Shown piece by piece: positions 7,793 to 16,312 of a DNA stretch of 38,057 bases. The position numbers and the translations under genes were made by a program. The notes beneath the pieces are model-generated. The model made no database searches. It saw nothing but the letters and a program-made list of their open reading frames with translations, and was not told the DNA's origin. Source of the DNA: an uncultured Porphyromonadaceae bacterium (GTDB lineage: Bacteria; Bacteroidota; Bacteroidia; Bacteroidales; Muribaculaceae); contig CABUVO010000036.1 of the NCBI GenBank assembly GCA_902495075.1, forward strand, positions 1 through 38,057. Direction: 5' to 3'. Within the stretch, counting starts at the first letter, position 1, and the number at the start of each line of letters is the position of its first letter.

Positions 7793-8991
7793 AAACAACC
7801 GGTTTCTGCGTTTCTGTCATGGCAGTTCTGCTTCTTTTGGGAAGCGGATGCGCCCCGAAACGGCAGGAACCGAAAGAAGAGCCGACAAAGACGATTGTCA
7901 AGAGCGATCTTACTGAATATGCATACCACTGCGCCGATTCCGCTATAATGTCGATGAGCCGAGAGCGGAAAGCGGCGCAGCTCTTTATGCCGGCAGTATA
8001 TTCCACGGCAGATCCCTATTCACTTTCCAGAATCAAGGAATACGCCGATATGGGAGTCGGAGGCATCATCCTCCTCAAAGGAGATGCAAGATCCGCATCA
8101 ATAATAGCAGATTCTCTGAGCAAATGGTCTTTCATTCCTCCGTTTGTGGCAATCGATGCGGAATGGGGACTTGCTATGCGTCTTAAAGACGCGCCTGAAT
8201 TCCCAGTAAATTCACGCATATCGGAAAACGCAGATGAAGAGATCCTTTATGAATATGGCAGCGAGATGGCTCGCGAATGCCGCCGCATAGGCATAAACAT
8301 GGTGCTCGGACCTGTGCTCGACATAACTTCGGAAGGGACATATATCGGACGCCGTTCATTCGGCACAGACCCACAACGGGTATCTACCCTTTCCATTGCA
8401 TATGCCCGAGGACTCGAAAGCGGCAACATTGTTAGCGTGGCAAAACATTTTCCCGGACACGGAGCAGCGCGGGGCGACAGCCATCGCACCAAACCGAATA
8501 TCGAACGTAGCCTCCAGAGCCTTGACAGCATTGACCTCCTGCCGTTCCGGAAGTATATTGAACAACGCCTTTCCGGCATCATGATCGGACACATGTCATT
8601 TCCTGCAATTGATCCGGAAATGCTGCCTGCCGCAGTGTCGAAACCGGTAATCAGCGACCTGCTACGCACAGATCTCGGATTCGACGGGCTGGTTCTTACA
8701 GATGCCATGAATATGTTGGGAGCTGAAGGCTATGGCGCGGACAAGGCAATCGAGGCTGGAGCCGACATGATTCTCGCCCCGGCAGATACGCGGCGCGAAA
8801 TCAAGAATATAATCGCAGCAATTGAACGGGAAGACATAACAGAAAACGACATAGACATTCATCTACGTCGAATATTATTCAAGAAATACCTGCTTAAGAC
8901 CGGATACAATCCGGAAACCGGCAGAACTGACAGCATACCGGTTGACTTGAATTCTCCGGAAGCCACGCGTATTCGCAACAGATTACGCTGA
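7789..8991 (+). CDS. GH3 beta-N-acetylhexosaminidase-like lipoprotein (NagZ type)
   Basis: The 400-residue protein starts with a lipoprotein signal peptide (lipobox LGSG before Cys21). It carries a single glycoside hydrolase family 3 domain. The NagZ-specific loop KHFPGHGAARGDSH spans residues 219-232, with the Asp230/His232 acid-base dyad, and the nucleophile is Asp305 in VLTDAMNM. IDAEWGLAMRL at 122-132 is also typical. NagZ enzymes release N-acetylglucosamine from muropeptides. In many Bacteroidota, related proteins are fused to a C-terminal beta-lactamase-like domain; this one ends after the GH3 domain. As a lipoprotein it would act in the envelope, not the cytosol as in E. coli. It is coupled to the upstream nucleotidase gene. 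Confidence 0.9.
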   Translation: MKTTGFCVSVMAVLLLLGSGCAPKRQEPKEEPTKTIVKSDLTEYAYHCADSAIMSMSRERKAAQLFMPAVYSTADPYSLSRIKEYADMGVGGIILLKGDARSASIIADSLSKWSFIPPFVAIDAEWGLAMRLKDAPEFPVNSRISENADEEILYEYGSEMARECRRIGINMVLGPVLDITSEGTYIGRRSFGTDPQRVSTLSIAYARGLESGNIVSVAKHFPGHGAARGDSHRTKPNIERSLQSLDSIDLLPFRKYIEQRLSGIMIGHMSFPAIDPEMLPAAVSKPVISDLLRTDLGFDGLVLTDAMNMLGAEGYGADKAIEAGADMILAPADTRREIKNIIAAIEREDITENDIDIHLRRILFKKYLLKTGYNPETGRTDSIPVDLNSPEATRIRNRLR

Positions 8992-8992
8992 A

Positions 8993-9709
8993 TCAGAGAC
9001 GACTTTCGTCTTGATAAGAATAAAAACCGGATGCCGTGACAATCACATGATCAAGAAAACGGATATCCATTGAAGCACATCCTTCGCGCATTTTGCGCGT
9101 AATCTGATCATCTTGTGCACTCGGTCGCAGATTGCCGGAAGGATGATTATGACACAACACTATCCCTTCTGCATCACGCATCAATGCCTCTTTCAAAATT
9201 TTCTTGAGATCGAACACGGAAGCGACAGAACTCCCCTGCGTGATCATCTGCATTGAGACAATCTCATTGCGGCGGTTTAGATATAACGCCCAGATCTCTT
9301 CATGAGAAAGATTCCCGATTTCATGACGCATAACATCGTAAATATCTTGCGAACGGGTGATTTGAATCCGGTTGCCGACAGTCTCCTTGCAATAGCGTCT
9401 GATAAGTTCCATCACCGCCTCAATCTGCAATGCCTTTGTAGTGCCGATACCTTTCACTTTCATGAAACGCGCACGCTCCATTCTCTCAAGGTTGAAAAGC
9501 TTGCCGTCACATGCTCGCATAAGATCGCGACACATATCGGTTATCGGTTTTCCGGGAAGCCCGGTTCTAAGGATGAGCGCCCACAGATCTGCTGTAGGAA
9601 GAACCTTACAACCATATTTGAGCGCACGTTCCCTTGGCTGATCATCCGGATCCATATCCTTAACAGTCATGGGTCTCGATTCATCGCGCAGCTGGTCAAA
9701 GTCCTTCAT
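8993..9709 (-). CDS. radC: RadC family JAB/MPN-domain protein
   Basis: The 238-residue protein has the standard RadC build: an N-terminal helix-hairpin-helix-like region (FMKVKGIGTTKALQ, about residues 82-95) and a C-terminal JAB domain with the metal motif HNHPSG at 187-192 and Asp200 in SAQDD. Despite the name, a role in DNA repair is not established, and the metalloprotease-like site has no proven substrate. It is the last gene of an efp-glycosyltransferase-radC operon and overlaps the glycosyltransferase by 14 bases. Its end lies one base from the end of the convergent GH3 gene. Confidence 0.95.
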   Translation of the reverse strand: MKDFDQLRDESRPMTVKDMDPDDQPRERALKYGCKVLPTADLWALILRTGLPGKPITDMCRDLMRACDGKLFNLERMERARFMKVKGIGTTKALQIEAVMELIRRYCKETVGNRIQITRSQDIYDVMRHEIGNLSHEEIWALYLNRRNEIVSMQMITQGSSVASVFDLKKILKEALMRDAEGIVLCHNHPSGNLRPSAQDDQITRKMREGCASMDIRFLDHVIVTASGFYSYQDESRL

Positions 9710-10715
9710 TGCTCCCTTTCCTTATCTCAACCTCTTTCGCGACATCACGTCCCTTCCGGAGGATGATTTTCGACACATACGCCTTGATAAATCCGGTGCC
9801 ATAACCGGTTAGCTGAACCATGGCTGCGCCAACACCCATTGTGGCGATTTTAAGACTCCTCGTTGCCATAATTCCTCCAATCCATAATGCCAGGATATAG
9901 AGAAGCAACGGCAACAAAAGCCATTTGCAGAAAAAGGAACCGATTATCAAAGCAACAGCACCCATAGTGAATACAGCAGGGAGCCAATGCACAAGTTTCA
10001 TTGAACCCGGATAAAGAAGTTCAAGCGTTATCCGCGACATACCGAACACATGCACCTGCTTCCAGAATTTCTTCATATCCACCCTTCGCTTATGATAAAC
10101 ATAAACGTCAGGATACAAAGCTATGCTGAATCCGGCGTTACGTATCCTGGTGCTCATATCAATATCTTCGCTGAACATCTCGCGGAAGCCACCTACCCTA
10201 TTATAAACCTCTCGGGAAAATCCCATATTGAATGTGCGCGGAGTAAATTTCTCCATTGAAACTTTCCCTCCACGTATACCTCCTGTGGTCAGAAAGGCTG
10301 TCATGGCATAGTTGATGGCTTTCTGGGTGTCAGTGAAAGAATCGTGAGCCGCATCCGGACCGCCGAAACAATCAACAGGATTTTCGGCAAGACTCTTGCG
10401 CAACTCCGCAATATACTCCGGTGGTAAAATACAGTCGGAGTCGACAAAGACAAAGAAGTCTCCATCGGCTCCGGCTATGCCATGATTCCGGGCGATGCTT
10501 CGCCCTTCATTTGATTTCTGATAATACTTAAGCCTGAGACCTTCCGGACCTTTGCCATCAGGCAGCGCAGGCTGCGTGGAGCCATCCTCAACAAGAATTA
10601 TCTCAAAACCTTTATCGGTCTGGCTCTCAAGACTCCGGAGCAGATCCGCAACTTCATCACGTCGGTTATAAACCGGCACAACGATGGAAAACAAAATCTC
10701 CTTCGCCTCTTTCAT
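9696..10715 (-). CDS. family 2 glycosyltransferase with C-terminal membrane helices
   Basis: The 339-residue protein begins with a GT-A fold: FSIVVPVYNRRDEV at residues 9-22, the DxD-type metal site FVFVDSDC (Asp92, Asp94) and the acceptor-side MFSEDIDMS (Glu183, Asp184). About three hydrophobic segments follow at 243-262, 264-284 and 290-310, so the enzyme is held at the inner membrane. It transfers a sugar from a nucleotide donor to an unknown acceptor; a polysaccharide or glycolipid role is likely from the family. It starts 18 bases after efp and overlaps radC, so all three are co-transcribed although no functional link is obvious. Confidence 0.9.
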   Translation of the reverse strand: MKEAKEILFSIVVPVYNRRDEVADLLRSLESQTDKGFEIILVEDGSTQPALPDGKGPEGLRLKYYQKSNEGRSIARNHGIAGADGDFFVFVDSDCILPPEYIAELRKSLAENPVDCFGGPDAAHDSFTDTQKAINYAMTAFLTTGGIRGGKVSMEKFTPRTFNMGFSREVYNRVGGFREMFSEDIDMSTRIRNAGFSIALYPDVYVYHKRRVDMKKFWKQVHVFGMSRITLELLYPGSMKLVHWLPAVFTMGAVALIIGSFFCKWLLLPLLLYILALWIGGIMATRSLKIATMGVGAAMVQLTGYGTGFIKAYVSKIILRKGRDVAKEVEIRKGSNEGL

Positions 10716-10733
10716 AAAGAAAATTTTTATTGA

Positions 10734-11300
10734 TTATGCCTTCACACGGCTAACATAGCTGCCGTCGCGGGTATCAACCTCGATCAGCTCACCTTCGTTG
10801 ATAAAGAGAGGCACTTTAACAGTTGCGCCGGTCTCAACAGTAGCAGGCTTGAGGGTATTTGTAGCGGTATCGCCTTTAAGTCCGGGCTCTGTATATGTGA
10901 TCTTAAGCACAGTCTTCATAGGCATCTCGGCATAAAGCACAGTGTTGGTGGAAGCATCGCTTACAACCTCCACGGTGTCGCCCTCCTTCATATAGGGAGC
11001 GCCTGTCACGAGCTCTTTGCTGATTGGAATCTGCTCGAAAGTCTCGTTGTTCATGAAGATATCATCTTCGCCATCAGCATAGAGATACTGATAGGGGCGG
11101 CGCTCTACGCGTACGTCCTCAAGTTTCTCACCGATGTTGAAGCGACGTTCGAGCACACGGCCGTCAACCACATCTTTAAGTTTTGTGCGCATGAAAGTGT
11201 TTCCCTTACCGGGCTTTACGTGGAGAAACTCCACGCAGAAATAGAGACGGCCGTCGAGGCGGATGCAAGTGCCGTTCTTGATGTCCTGAGCGTTCATCAT
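10734..11300 (-). CDS. efp: translation elongation factor P
   Basis: EF-P relieves ribosome stalling at consecutive prolines. The 188-residue protein has the normal three-domain length. The modification loop reads VKPGKGNTFMRTKLKD, with the candidate modified Lys32 at the tip (equivalent to E. coli Lys34). The conserved C-terminal segment GLKGDTATNTLKPATVETGATVKVPLFI is recognisable in pieces (for example GLKGDTATNTLKPATVETG). Two Met codons begin the frame; either may be used. No epmA/epmB-like modifying gene is in the window. It is first in the operon with the glycosyltransferase and radC. Confidence 0.97.
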   Translation of the reverse strand: MMNAQDIKNGTCIRLDGRLYFCVEFLHVKPGKGNTFMRTKLKDVVDGRVLERRFNIGEKLEDVRVERRPYQYLYADGEDDIFMNNETFEQIPISKELVTGAPYMKEGDTVEVVSDASTNTVLYAEMPMKTVLKITYTEPGLKGDTATNTLKPATVETGATVKVPLFINEGELIEVDTRDGSYVSRVKA

Positions 11301-11345
11301 AAGTTTAAAAGTCTTATTTTATATTTACTGAATTCTAATTCTTTG

Positions 11346-11353
11346 CAAAATTA
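11346..11353 (-). promoter_or_regulatory. -7 element of the efp promoter
   Basis: Read on the minus strand this is TAATTTTG, a full TAnnTTTG match about 45 bases upstream of the efp start. I see no TTTG at the expected -33 distance. Confidence 0.45.
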
Positions 11354-11392
11354 GTAATTTTTTTTGACACTGGAATTTTTTGAGACTGAAAA

Positions 11393-11424
11393 TTTGGCTA
11401 TTCAAAAATGATTAATTAATTTTG
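11393..11424 (+). promoter_or_regulatory. rpmH promoter
   Basis: TTTG at 11393-11396 and TAATTTTG at 11417-11424 are spaced by exactly 20 bases, a full match to the Bacteroidota consensus. The transcription start should be near 11431, about 50 bases before the rpmH ATG. Confidence 0.75.
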
Positions 11425-11479
11425 CACTCCGAATGCGAATTATACATTCTCTGAGAAAAAAAATTAAAATTATCATAAA

Positions 11480-11635
11480 ATGAAAAGAACTTTTCAACCC
11501 TCCAACCGTCGCAGAGTCAACAAACATGGCTTCCGCGAGAGAATGGCTACCAAAGATGGCCGCAAGGTTTTGGCTCGTCGTCGCGCCAAAGGTCGCGCTT
11601 CACTCTCAGTATCCGACCACATCGCCGGCAAGTAA
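11480..11635 (+). CDS. rpmH: 50S ribosomal protein L34 (bL34)
   Basis: The frame from the ATG at 11480 to the TAA at 11633-11635 gives 51 residues beginning MKRTFQPSNRRRVNKHGF, followed by RMATKDGRKVLARRRAKGR, which are the hallmark L34 sequences. The extra C-terminal tail (ASLSVSDHIAGK) is usual in Bacteroidota. The gene has its own full-consensus promoter and a strong terminator and is monocistronic. The usual neighbours of rpmH in many bacteria (rnpA, dnaA) are absent, as is common in this phylum. Confidence 0.97.
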   Translation: MKRTFQPSNRRRVNKHGFRERMATKDGRKVLARRRAKGRASLSVSDHIAGK

Positions 11636-11664
11636 TCTTACGATTGTCGGGGAATGATTCCCAC

Positions 11665-11706
11665 AAAATCGGGGTGTAGTTCATTTGAACTGCACCCCGA
11701 TTTTTA
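11665..11706 (+). terminator. intrinsic terminator after rpmH
   Basis: An 18-base stem (11665-11682 with 11687-11704) with a G-U pair and a four-base loop has a GGGGTG/CACCCC core and ends in TTTTT. Its A-rich upstream arm means it can also work in the other direction, for the response regulator gene ending at 11716. Confidence 0.88.
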
Positions 11707-11715
11707 TCAATGTTA

Positions 11716-12354
11716 TTATTTATTGGCGGCAAGTATACCTTGGCTGACCGCATTCATGATCAGTTCAGCCACATTACGAGCTTGAAGTTTGTCAAGGAGA
11801 TGACGTCTATGTGTCTCTGCGGTATTGGGAGATATGCCGAGTCGACGAGCTATCTCCTCAGTGGATTTGCCAGCCGAAAGCAACTGCAACACCTCCAGCT
11901 CTTTGTTGGTGGGCGAATTATACCCCTCCACTATTCGGGCTATTGCCCTTGCACGGTTGCAGAAATATATGTCACCGGCTATGACCGATTTCACAGCAAT
12001 ACCAATTTCTTCTGCCTTCACGGATTTGAACAATATCCCTTCAACACCAGCCTTGATATAGTCTTTGACATACCAAAGTTCTTCATGAATTGTGTTTACA
12101 ATAATTTTTATCTCCGGATGCTCAGCCCTGATGATCTTTAGCATTCCGAGCCCATCGATATCCGGCATCTCTATGTCAAGGATACACAAATCATAATGCC
12201 GGCGCGACATTCTTTCAATCGCTTCACACCCCCTTGTGACTGTCTCTATGGAAATTGCCTGACCGGCAAACGCCTCTTCTACAATCAAGGCTATGCCTCT
12301 GACCACAACATCATGATCATCGACAATCAATATATTCAATTTTTCTTTATTCAT
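11716..12354 (-). CDS. NarL/FixJ-type response regulator
   Basis: The 212-residue protein has a receiver domain (VDDHD at 11-15, phospho-acceptor Asp60 in CILDIEMPD, conserved Lys110) and a LuxR-type helix-turn-helix at about 148-205 (NKELEVLQLLSAGKSTEEIA, then ISPNTAETHRRHLLDKL). It is a DNA-binding transcription factor driven by phosphorylation. The TPR sensor kinase immediately upstream on the same strand, 82 bases away, is the obvious partner. Its targets cannot be predicted from the sequence. Confidence 0.93.
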   Translation of the reverse strand: MNKEKLNILIVDDHDVVVRGIALIVEEAFAGQAISIETVTRGCEAIERMSRRHYDLCILDIEMPDIDGLGMLKIIRAEHPEIKIIVNTIHEELWYVKDYIKAGVEGILFKSVKAEEIGIAVKSVIAGDIYFCNRARAIARIVEGYNSPTNKELEVLQLLSAGKSTEEIARRLGISPNTAETHRRHLLDKLQARNVAELIMNAVSQGILAANK

Positions 12355-12436
12355 TTACGGAATGTTTTTGACACCGCAAAATAAAGCAAAAGAATATTAT
12401 TCCCGCTCATGGTTTTCCGTGATATGAAAAGATTAT

Positions 12437-14260
12437 TCAATCAGGTAATGTAATTTTCAGGATATTTTCTCCATTCTCCCTTCTAACCGCTATTGCGGCT
12501 CCGATAGATTCCACACGTTTGGTAATACTGTCGATTCCTATTCCTCCTGATTTTTCAAACCGGATTCCCTCTCCATTGTCCAAAATCATGAAACTCCTGT
12601 CATGCATTCTGACAATGATACGGCTTGCATGGGAATGCCTGTTGATGTTGTCTACCCATTCCTGAGCAATCCGGTATAATTGAAACGAAACATCGGGTTC
12701 AACATTGAAGTCTTCCTCCCCGATCTGAATCTTACCATCGTTTCTCAATGAGAGGTCCTGCAACAATTGTTTCAGCGTCAGCCCCTCGAGCCTTGGGGGC
12801 ATAAGAGAATGAGAGATCGAGCGCACCTCTGTGCGCACATTGTCGATCATGCCTACAATTTCATCTCTATCGGTTCGTGAAGACTGCATCATCAATGCAA
12901 TGCCGGAAAGGTCACTGCAAACACCATCGTGAAGCTCAGCTGCCAGACGCGCCCGCTCATTGTCTACAGCCTCAAGCTGGCTCCTGAGACTCTGCATTTC
13001 AAGAGATCTACGTAAACGCGATCTTCTCGACCGGAAATAGATTATCAAACCAAGGATTATTAAAAAAGCACCAATACATGTAATCGCCATCCACATGCGC
13101 TGCCGCATTTTTTCAGTCTCCAACCGAGCAATCTGTAGCTCACGCTGCGCAGTGTCATATTTCACATCAAACTCGCTCAGCTGATGGTCTATCTCAAGAC
13201 CGTGGAGACTATCGGCAATAGCAATTGACCGCTCATAAGCGTCTCCCATTCGTTCGATATCGCCAAGTCCCTTATAATTTCGCGCCATACGTTGATAGAG
13301 CTTGTGAAAAGGCATAAATGTACCTGCACCTCGCATCGACAATATTTTATTCTGGATCTCAAGGCTCTCACGATAGCGTCCCATCGCCGAAAGCACAACA
13401 TAACTCTCTTCAAGAAACCCCATGGATTCTACAGAAGCCTCCGGCACCTGCGACATTAACTTCTGCCCGCGTGATATATAATAATCCACAGAATCGCGCC
13501 TGCCGTCTTTATAATGCATGTCTATGATTGAGGCATAAGTCTTCAGAATGTAGCGCGGCAGTCCTCGTTTCTCGGAGATTGCCACCATCTCCCGTTCTAT
13601 AGCGAGTCCCTCTCTTTTATCCCCCCGGAGATAAAGCACTATTCCCAATGTCTGCCCGGCATACATTATCGTCTCTATGTCTCCGCATCTTTTCGCAAGA
13701 TCAAACGCGCGCGTGCCATATTTGACGGCCTCATCAAAACGCCCTTGATTTGCATAGAACACAGCTATTGACGTCAAGAGATAAGATGTTTCCGAGTGAG
13801 CATCAATCTTTTCGAGAAGCGCAAGTGACTGCTTATACATCATAAGTGCGGAATCCGGTTTTTCAGTGATACGATAGCAGATTCCCAGATCTGACAAGGC
13901 GCTTGCCCAGGTGAGTGTATCATTCGCCTTCCTGCCGTATGCAATCGATCTGTGGAAAGCATCTTTTGCAGACTCATTATTGCCCAAGGCAAAATAGGCG
14001 TTGCCAAGTGTGTGATATAATTTTGCACGTTGAGTCACCGACAATCTTTCCTCATTTATGGAATCACACTGCCTGACGGCTGAATCAGGATCCTTCTCAA
14101 TAAATTCATTGGCAAGTTCTATGCGCTTGTCAATACTATCGGCAAAAGCACTGACAGCAATTACCATACATAGGAAAACACCTAACAATCTCCGCAACGC
14201 ATCAATTTGATCGAAGGCTCGGCACTTATATTTCACAAATTCTGATTCAGAATGCCTCAT
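12437..14260 (-). CDS. TPR-containing sensor histidine kinase (NarX-like, HisKA_3)
   Basis: From the ATG at 14260 the protein has 607 residues. A signal peptide or anchor lies at about 22-40, followed by a periplasmic array of TPR-type helical pairs (about 45-385), a membrane helix at 390-409, a short coiled coil, the HisKA_3 dimerisation domain with AELHDGV (His444), and the HATPase domain (QEWVDNINRH, DNGEGI at 561-566, GIGIDSI). The frame is open further upstream to 14428, but that extension overlaps rsgA and lacks a signal sequence, so I prefer 14260. TPR-sensor kinases of this type are widespread in Bacteroidota. It should phosphorylate the response regulator encoded just downstream; the signal is unknown. 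Confidence 0.9.
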   Translation of the reverse strand: MRHSESEFVKYKCRAFDQIDALRRLLGVFLCMVIAVSAFADSIDKRIELANEFIEKDPDSAVRQCDSINEERLSVTQRAKLYHTLGNAYFALGNNESAKDAFHRSIAYGRKANDTLTWASALSDLGICYRITEKPDSALMMYKQSLALLEKIDAHSETSYLLTSIAVFYANQGRFDEAVKYGTRAFDLAKRCGDIETIMYAGQTLGIVLYLRGDKREGLAIEREMVAISEKRGLPRYILKTYASIIDMHYKDGRRDSVDYYISRGQKLMSQVPEASVESMGFLEESYVVLSAMGRYRESLEIQNKILSMRGAGTFMPFHKLYQRMARNYKGLGDIERMGDAYERSIAIADSLHGLEIDHQLSEFDVKYDTAQRELQIARLETEKMRQRMWMAITCIGAFLIILGLIIYFRSRRSRLRRSLEMQSLRSQLEAVDNERARLAAELHDGVCSDLSGIALMMQSSRTDRDEIVGMIDNVRTEVRSISHSLMPPRLEGLTLKQLLQDLSLRNDGKIQIGEEDFNVEPDVSFQLYRIAQEWVDNINRHSHASRIIVRMHDRSFMILDNGEGIRFEKSGGIGIDSITKRVESIGAAIAVRRENGENILKITLPD

Positions 14261-14274
14261 AATATCATGTATTC

Positions 14275-15249
14275 TCAGTAGGGTTTGCGGTATTTGGTCG
14301 GGTCGTTGAGCTCCTCGAGAATCGAAAGATATGAGGCATAACGGCTTTGGGAAATAAGACTCTCCTCTACTGCCGGAATCACCGCACATCCGGGCTCGCC
14401 CGTATGCTTGCAGTCTGAATACCGGCAATTCGCAGAAACGCGGAAAATTTCAGGAAAGAAATGCGACACCTCCTCCGGTTGGAAATCTATGGTACCGAAT
14501 CCTTTCACACCGGGAATGTCGATAATCTCCCCTCCTCCGGGGATAGATATCATCTCCGAGAATGTAGTGGTGTGCATTCCGGTGTGATGAATATCAGATA
14601 TCCTACCTGTCTTCAGACCGGCACCGGGCACAAGAGCATTTATAAGCGATGATTTCCCAACACCGCTGTTGCCAGCCATCAGTGTGGTTTTCATTTTCAG
14701 CTCCTCCAATAGAGAGGGAAGCCCGTCGCCTGTACGTGCCGACACTTCAAACACCGGATAACCAATTGAACGGTACAGACGAGCCACGAGCTCTCCGAGC
14801 TCTTTTTCCTCTTCGTCCCATAAATCTGTTTTGTTGAGAATCAACAAAGCGGGAACAGAGTATGCTTCCGCCGTAGCAAGAAAGCGGTCAATAAATGTTG
14901 TGGGAGTCTGAGGGTCACGCAAAGTAGCCACGAGTGCCGCACAGTCAAGATTTGCAGCGAGGATATGTGATTCCTTCGACAAATTAGAGGCACGCCTTAT
15001 TATATAATTGCGACGCGGAGAAATCGCGGTGATGTAATCTGCATCATCGGCAGACTCAGTCACAGTTACACGATCGCCAACTGCTACCGGATTAGTAGTG
15101 CGGATGCCTTTGATCCTGAAATTCCCTTTCACCCTGCATGTAACGTCCTCTCCTGAATCAAGTCGCACCACATAAGAAGAACCCGTGTTCCTGACAACAG
15201 TTCCTTCACCTTTTATTATATTGTTTTCTTCTTTTTTATTTGATTTCAT
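14275..15249 (-). CDS. rsgA: ribosome small-subunit-dependent GTPase A
   Basis: RsgA (YjeQ) helps late maturation of the 30S subunit. The 324-residue protein has an N-terminal OB fold and a circularly permuted GTPase domain, so the motifs run G4 (NKTD, 139-142), G1 (GNSGVGKS, 193-200), G3 (DIPG, 244-247). A C-terminal zinc finger follows with Cys275, Cys280, His282 and Cys288. Length is normal. The kinase gene starts 14 bases after its stop, so rsgA, kinase and regulator may form one transcript. Confidence 0.96.
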   Translation of the reverse strand: MKSNKKEENNIIKGEGTVVRNTGSSYVVRLDSGEDVTCRVKGNFRIKGIRTTNPVAVGDRVTVTESADDADYITAISPRRNYIIRRASNLSKESHILAANLDCAALVATLRDPQTPTTFIDRFLATAEAYSVPALLILNKTDLWDEEEKELGELVARLYRSIGYPVFEVSARTGDGLPSLLEELKMKTTLMAGNSGVGKSSLINALVPGAGLKTGRISDIHHTGMHTTTFSEMISIPGGGEIIDIPGVKGFGTIDFQPEEVSHFFPEIFRVSANCRYSDCKHTGEPGCAVIPAVEESLISQSRYASYLSILEELNDPTKYRKPY

Positions 15250-15253
15250 AACA

Positions 15254-15261
15254 CAAAATTA
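15254..15261 (-). promoter_or_regulatory. -7 element of the rsgA promoter
   Basis: On the minus strand this reads TAATTTTG, immediately (4 bases) upstream of the rsgA ATG. The match is full but the distance would give an almost leaderless mRNA, and no TTTG is seen at the proper distance. Confidence 0.3.
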
Positions 15262-15343
15262 ACTTATTTCTTAACAAATTTGGGCAATTAGTTGTTAAAA
15301 AGTTAGACAATTCGGTTAAAATACATATCAAAACTGCAATAAA

Positions 15344-15375
15344 TTTGGCAGTTTAATAAATTTTAGCCAACTTTG
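15344..15375 (+). promoter_or_regulatory. promoter of the winged-helix gene
   Basis: TTTG at 15344-15347 and CAACTTTG at 15368-15375 are spaced by 20 bases; only the first base of the -7 element differs from the consensus. The start near 15382 gives a leader of about 90 bases. Confidence 0.55.
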
Positions 15376-15470
15376 CAGTCGTAAAACACTAATAGTTATA
15401 ATAGAACTTGCCTACACTTATAAAAATTTATTAAAAAAAGTTTAGACAAGCTCACAAAAGTTAGAGAAAC

Positions 15471-15677
15471 ATGAACATTGAATCAATTGGAACATGGGCT
15501 GGTGAGGTTTACAAAGCGCTTGACTCATCAGACACACGCATGCTTGGATTAAAAGGCGTGAAGAAAGCCACCAAACTTAAAAAAGATGAAATCATGGCAG
15601 CCCTCGGCTGGCTCGGTCGCGAAGGCAAGATTGTTATTGCCCAGAACGACGAAGACATTGTCATCACTTTGGTGTAA
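15471..15677 (+). CDS. small winged helix-turn-helix protein (DUF2582 type)
   Basis: This 68-residue protein consists of one winged-helix domain. The helix pattern GEVYKALDSS, then LKGVKKATKLKKDEIMAALGWLGREGK, then a short beta wing (IVIAQNDEDIVITLV) matches the small DUF2582 family found throughout Bacteroidales. The fold suggests nucleic acid binding, but no target is known to me. It is monocistronic with its own promoter and ends at a perfect palindromic terminator shared with the convergent TonB-domain gene. Confidence 0.85.
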   Translation: MNIESIGTWAGEVYKALDSSDTRMLGLKGVKKATKLKKDEIMAALGWLGREGKIVIAQNDEDIVITLV

Positions 15678-15682
15678 TCTTC

Positions 15683-15747
15683 AACACAATCTCATAAAAA
15701 ATGAGCGGAGCTTTTTCAGCTCCGCTCATTTTTTATGAGATTGTGTT
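15683..15747. terminator. bidirectional terminator, perfect 30-bp palindrome
   Basis: The left arm 15683-15712 and the right arm 15718-15747 are exact inverted copies of 30 bases around a 5-base loop. The core GAGCGGAGCT is flanked by an A6 tract on the left and a T6 tract on the right, so it terminates both the winged-helix gene (plus) and the TonB-domain gene (minus). The right arm reaches into the stop codon of the latter. Confidence 0.92.
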
Positions 15748-16192
15748 ATTTGCGGAAGGGAACAGACCAGACCACCCGCACGGGAACTGTCTGACCTTCA
15801 TGTTTGCCGGGAGTCCATTCCGGCATCTTGCTCATTATTCTTATAGCCTCCTTATTCAGGGATGGCTCCACACCTTTGAGAATTGAGATATGACTCACTG
15901 TGCCATCTGCATTCACCACAAATGAACAAGTGACACGCCCTTGAATACCTTTCTTATAAGCCTCAGCGGGATAATGACGGTTCTTGTTGATGAAAGCCAC
16001 AAGCTTTGCATCGCCGCCCGGAAACACAGGCTTCTGAGTCACATAGTCGTATTCATAGACTTCAAGGTATTCCTTGCATCCAGATGCTCCGTTGCCGGCT
16101 CGCACACGTGTAGTCTGCGCATTTGCCTGCTGGGAAACCAACATTGGAAAAAAACCAAGAATAAGTAATATGTATAGATTGATTCGTGCCAT
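15746..16192 (-). CDS. secreted protein with TonB C-terminal domain
   Basis: The 148-residue protein has a signal peptide (cut after QQANA, about residue 25), a short linker, and a TonB_C domain from about 62 to 146: PVFPGGDAKLVAFINKN, YPAEAYKKGIQGRVTCSFVV, DGTVSHISILKG and PEWTPGKHEGQTVPV. TonB proteins bind outer-membrane transporters and pass on energy from ExbB/ExbD. Here the usual proline-rich spacer is missing and the N-terminal hydrophobic stretch looks cleavable, so it may be a soluble periplasmic TonB domain rather than a working transducer. It has its own promoter and a bidirectional terminator. Confidence 0.85.
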   Translation of the reverse strand: MARINLYILLILGFFPMLVSQQANAQTTRVRAGNGASGCKEYLEVYEYDYVTQKPVFPGGDAKLVAFINKNRHYPAEAYKKGIQGRVTCSFVVNADGTVSHISILKGVEPSLNKEAIRIMSKMPEWTPGKHEGQTVPVRVVWSVPFRK

Positions 16193-16229
16193 TCAGTTTA
16201 AGAAGCTGAAAATGTATTTTATTCGAATA

Positions 16230-16261
16230 CAAAATTAAAATGTTGAAATGAATTTATCAAC
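16230..16261 (-). promoter_or_regulatory. promoter of the TonB-domain gene
   Basis: On the minus strand GTTG (16258-16261) is followed after 20 bases by TAATTTTG (16230-16237). The -7 is a full match and the -33 a partial one. It separates this gene from the caspase operon upstream. Confidence 0.55.
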
Positions 16262-16312
16262 TCCCCGATGCTTAAATATAGTTAATATTGTTTAAACTGA
16301 TTAACAGAGAAC

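Noticed and set aside
14261..14428. N-terminal extension of the sensor kinase
   Set aside because: It overlaps the end of rsgA by more than 150 bases and puts 56 unlikely residues before the signal sequence.
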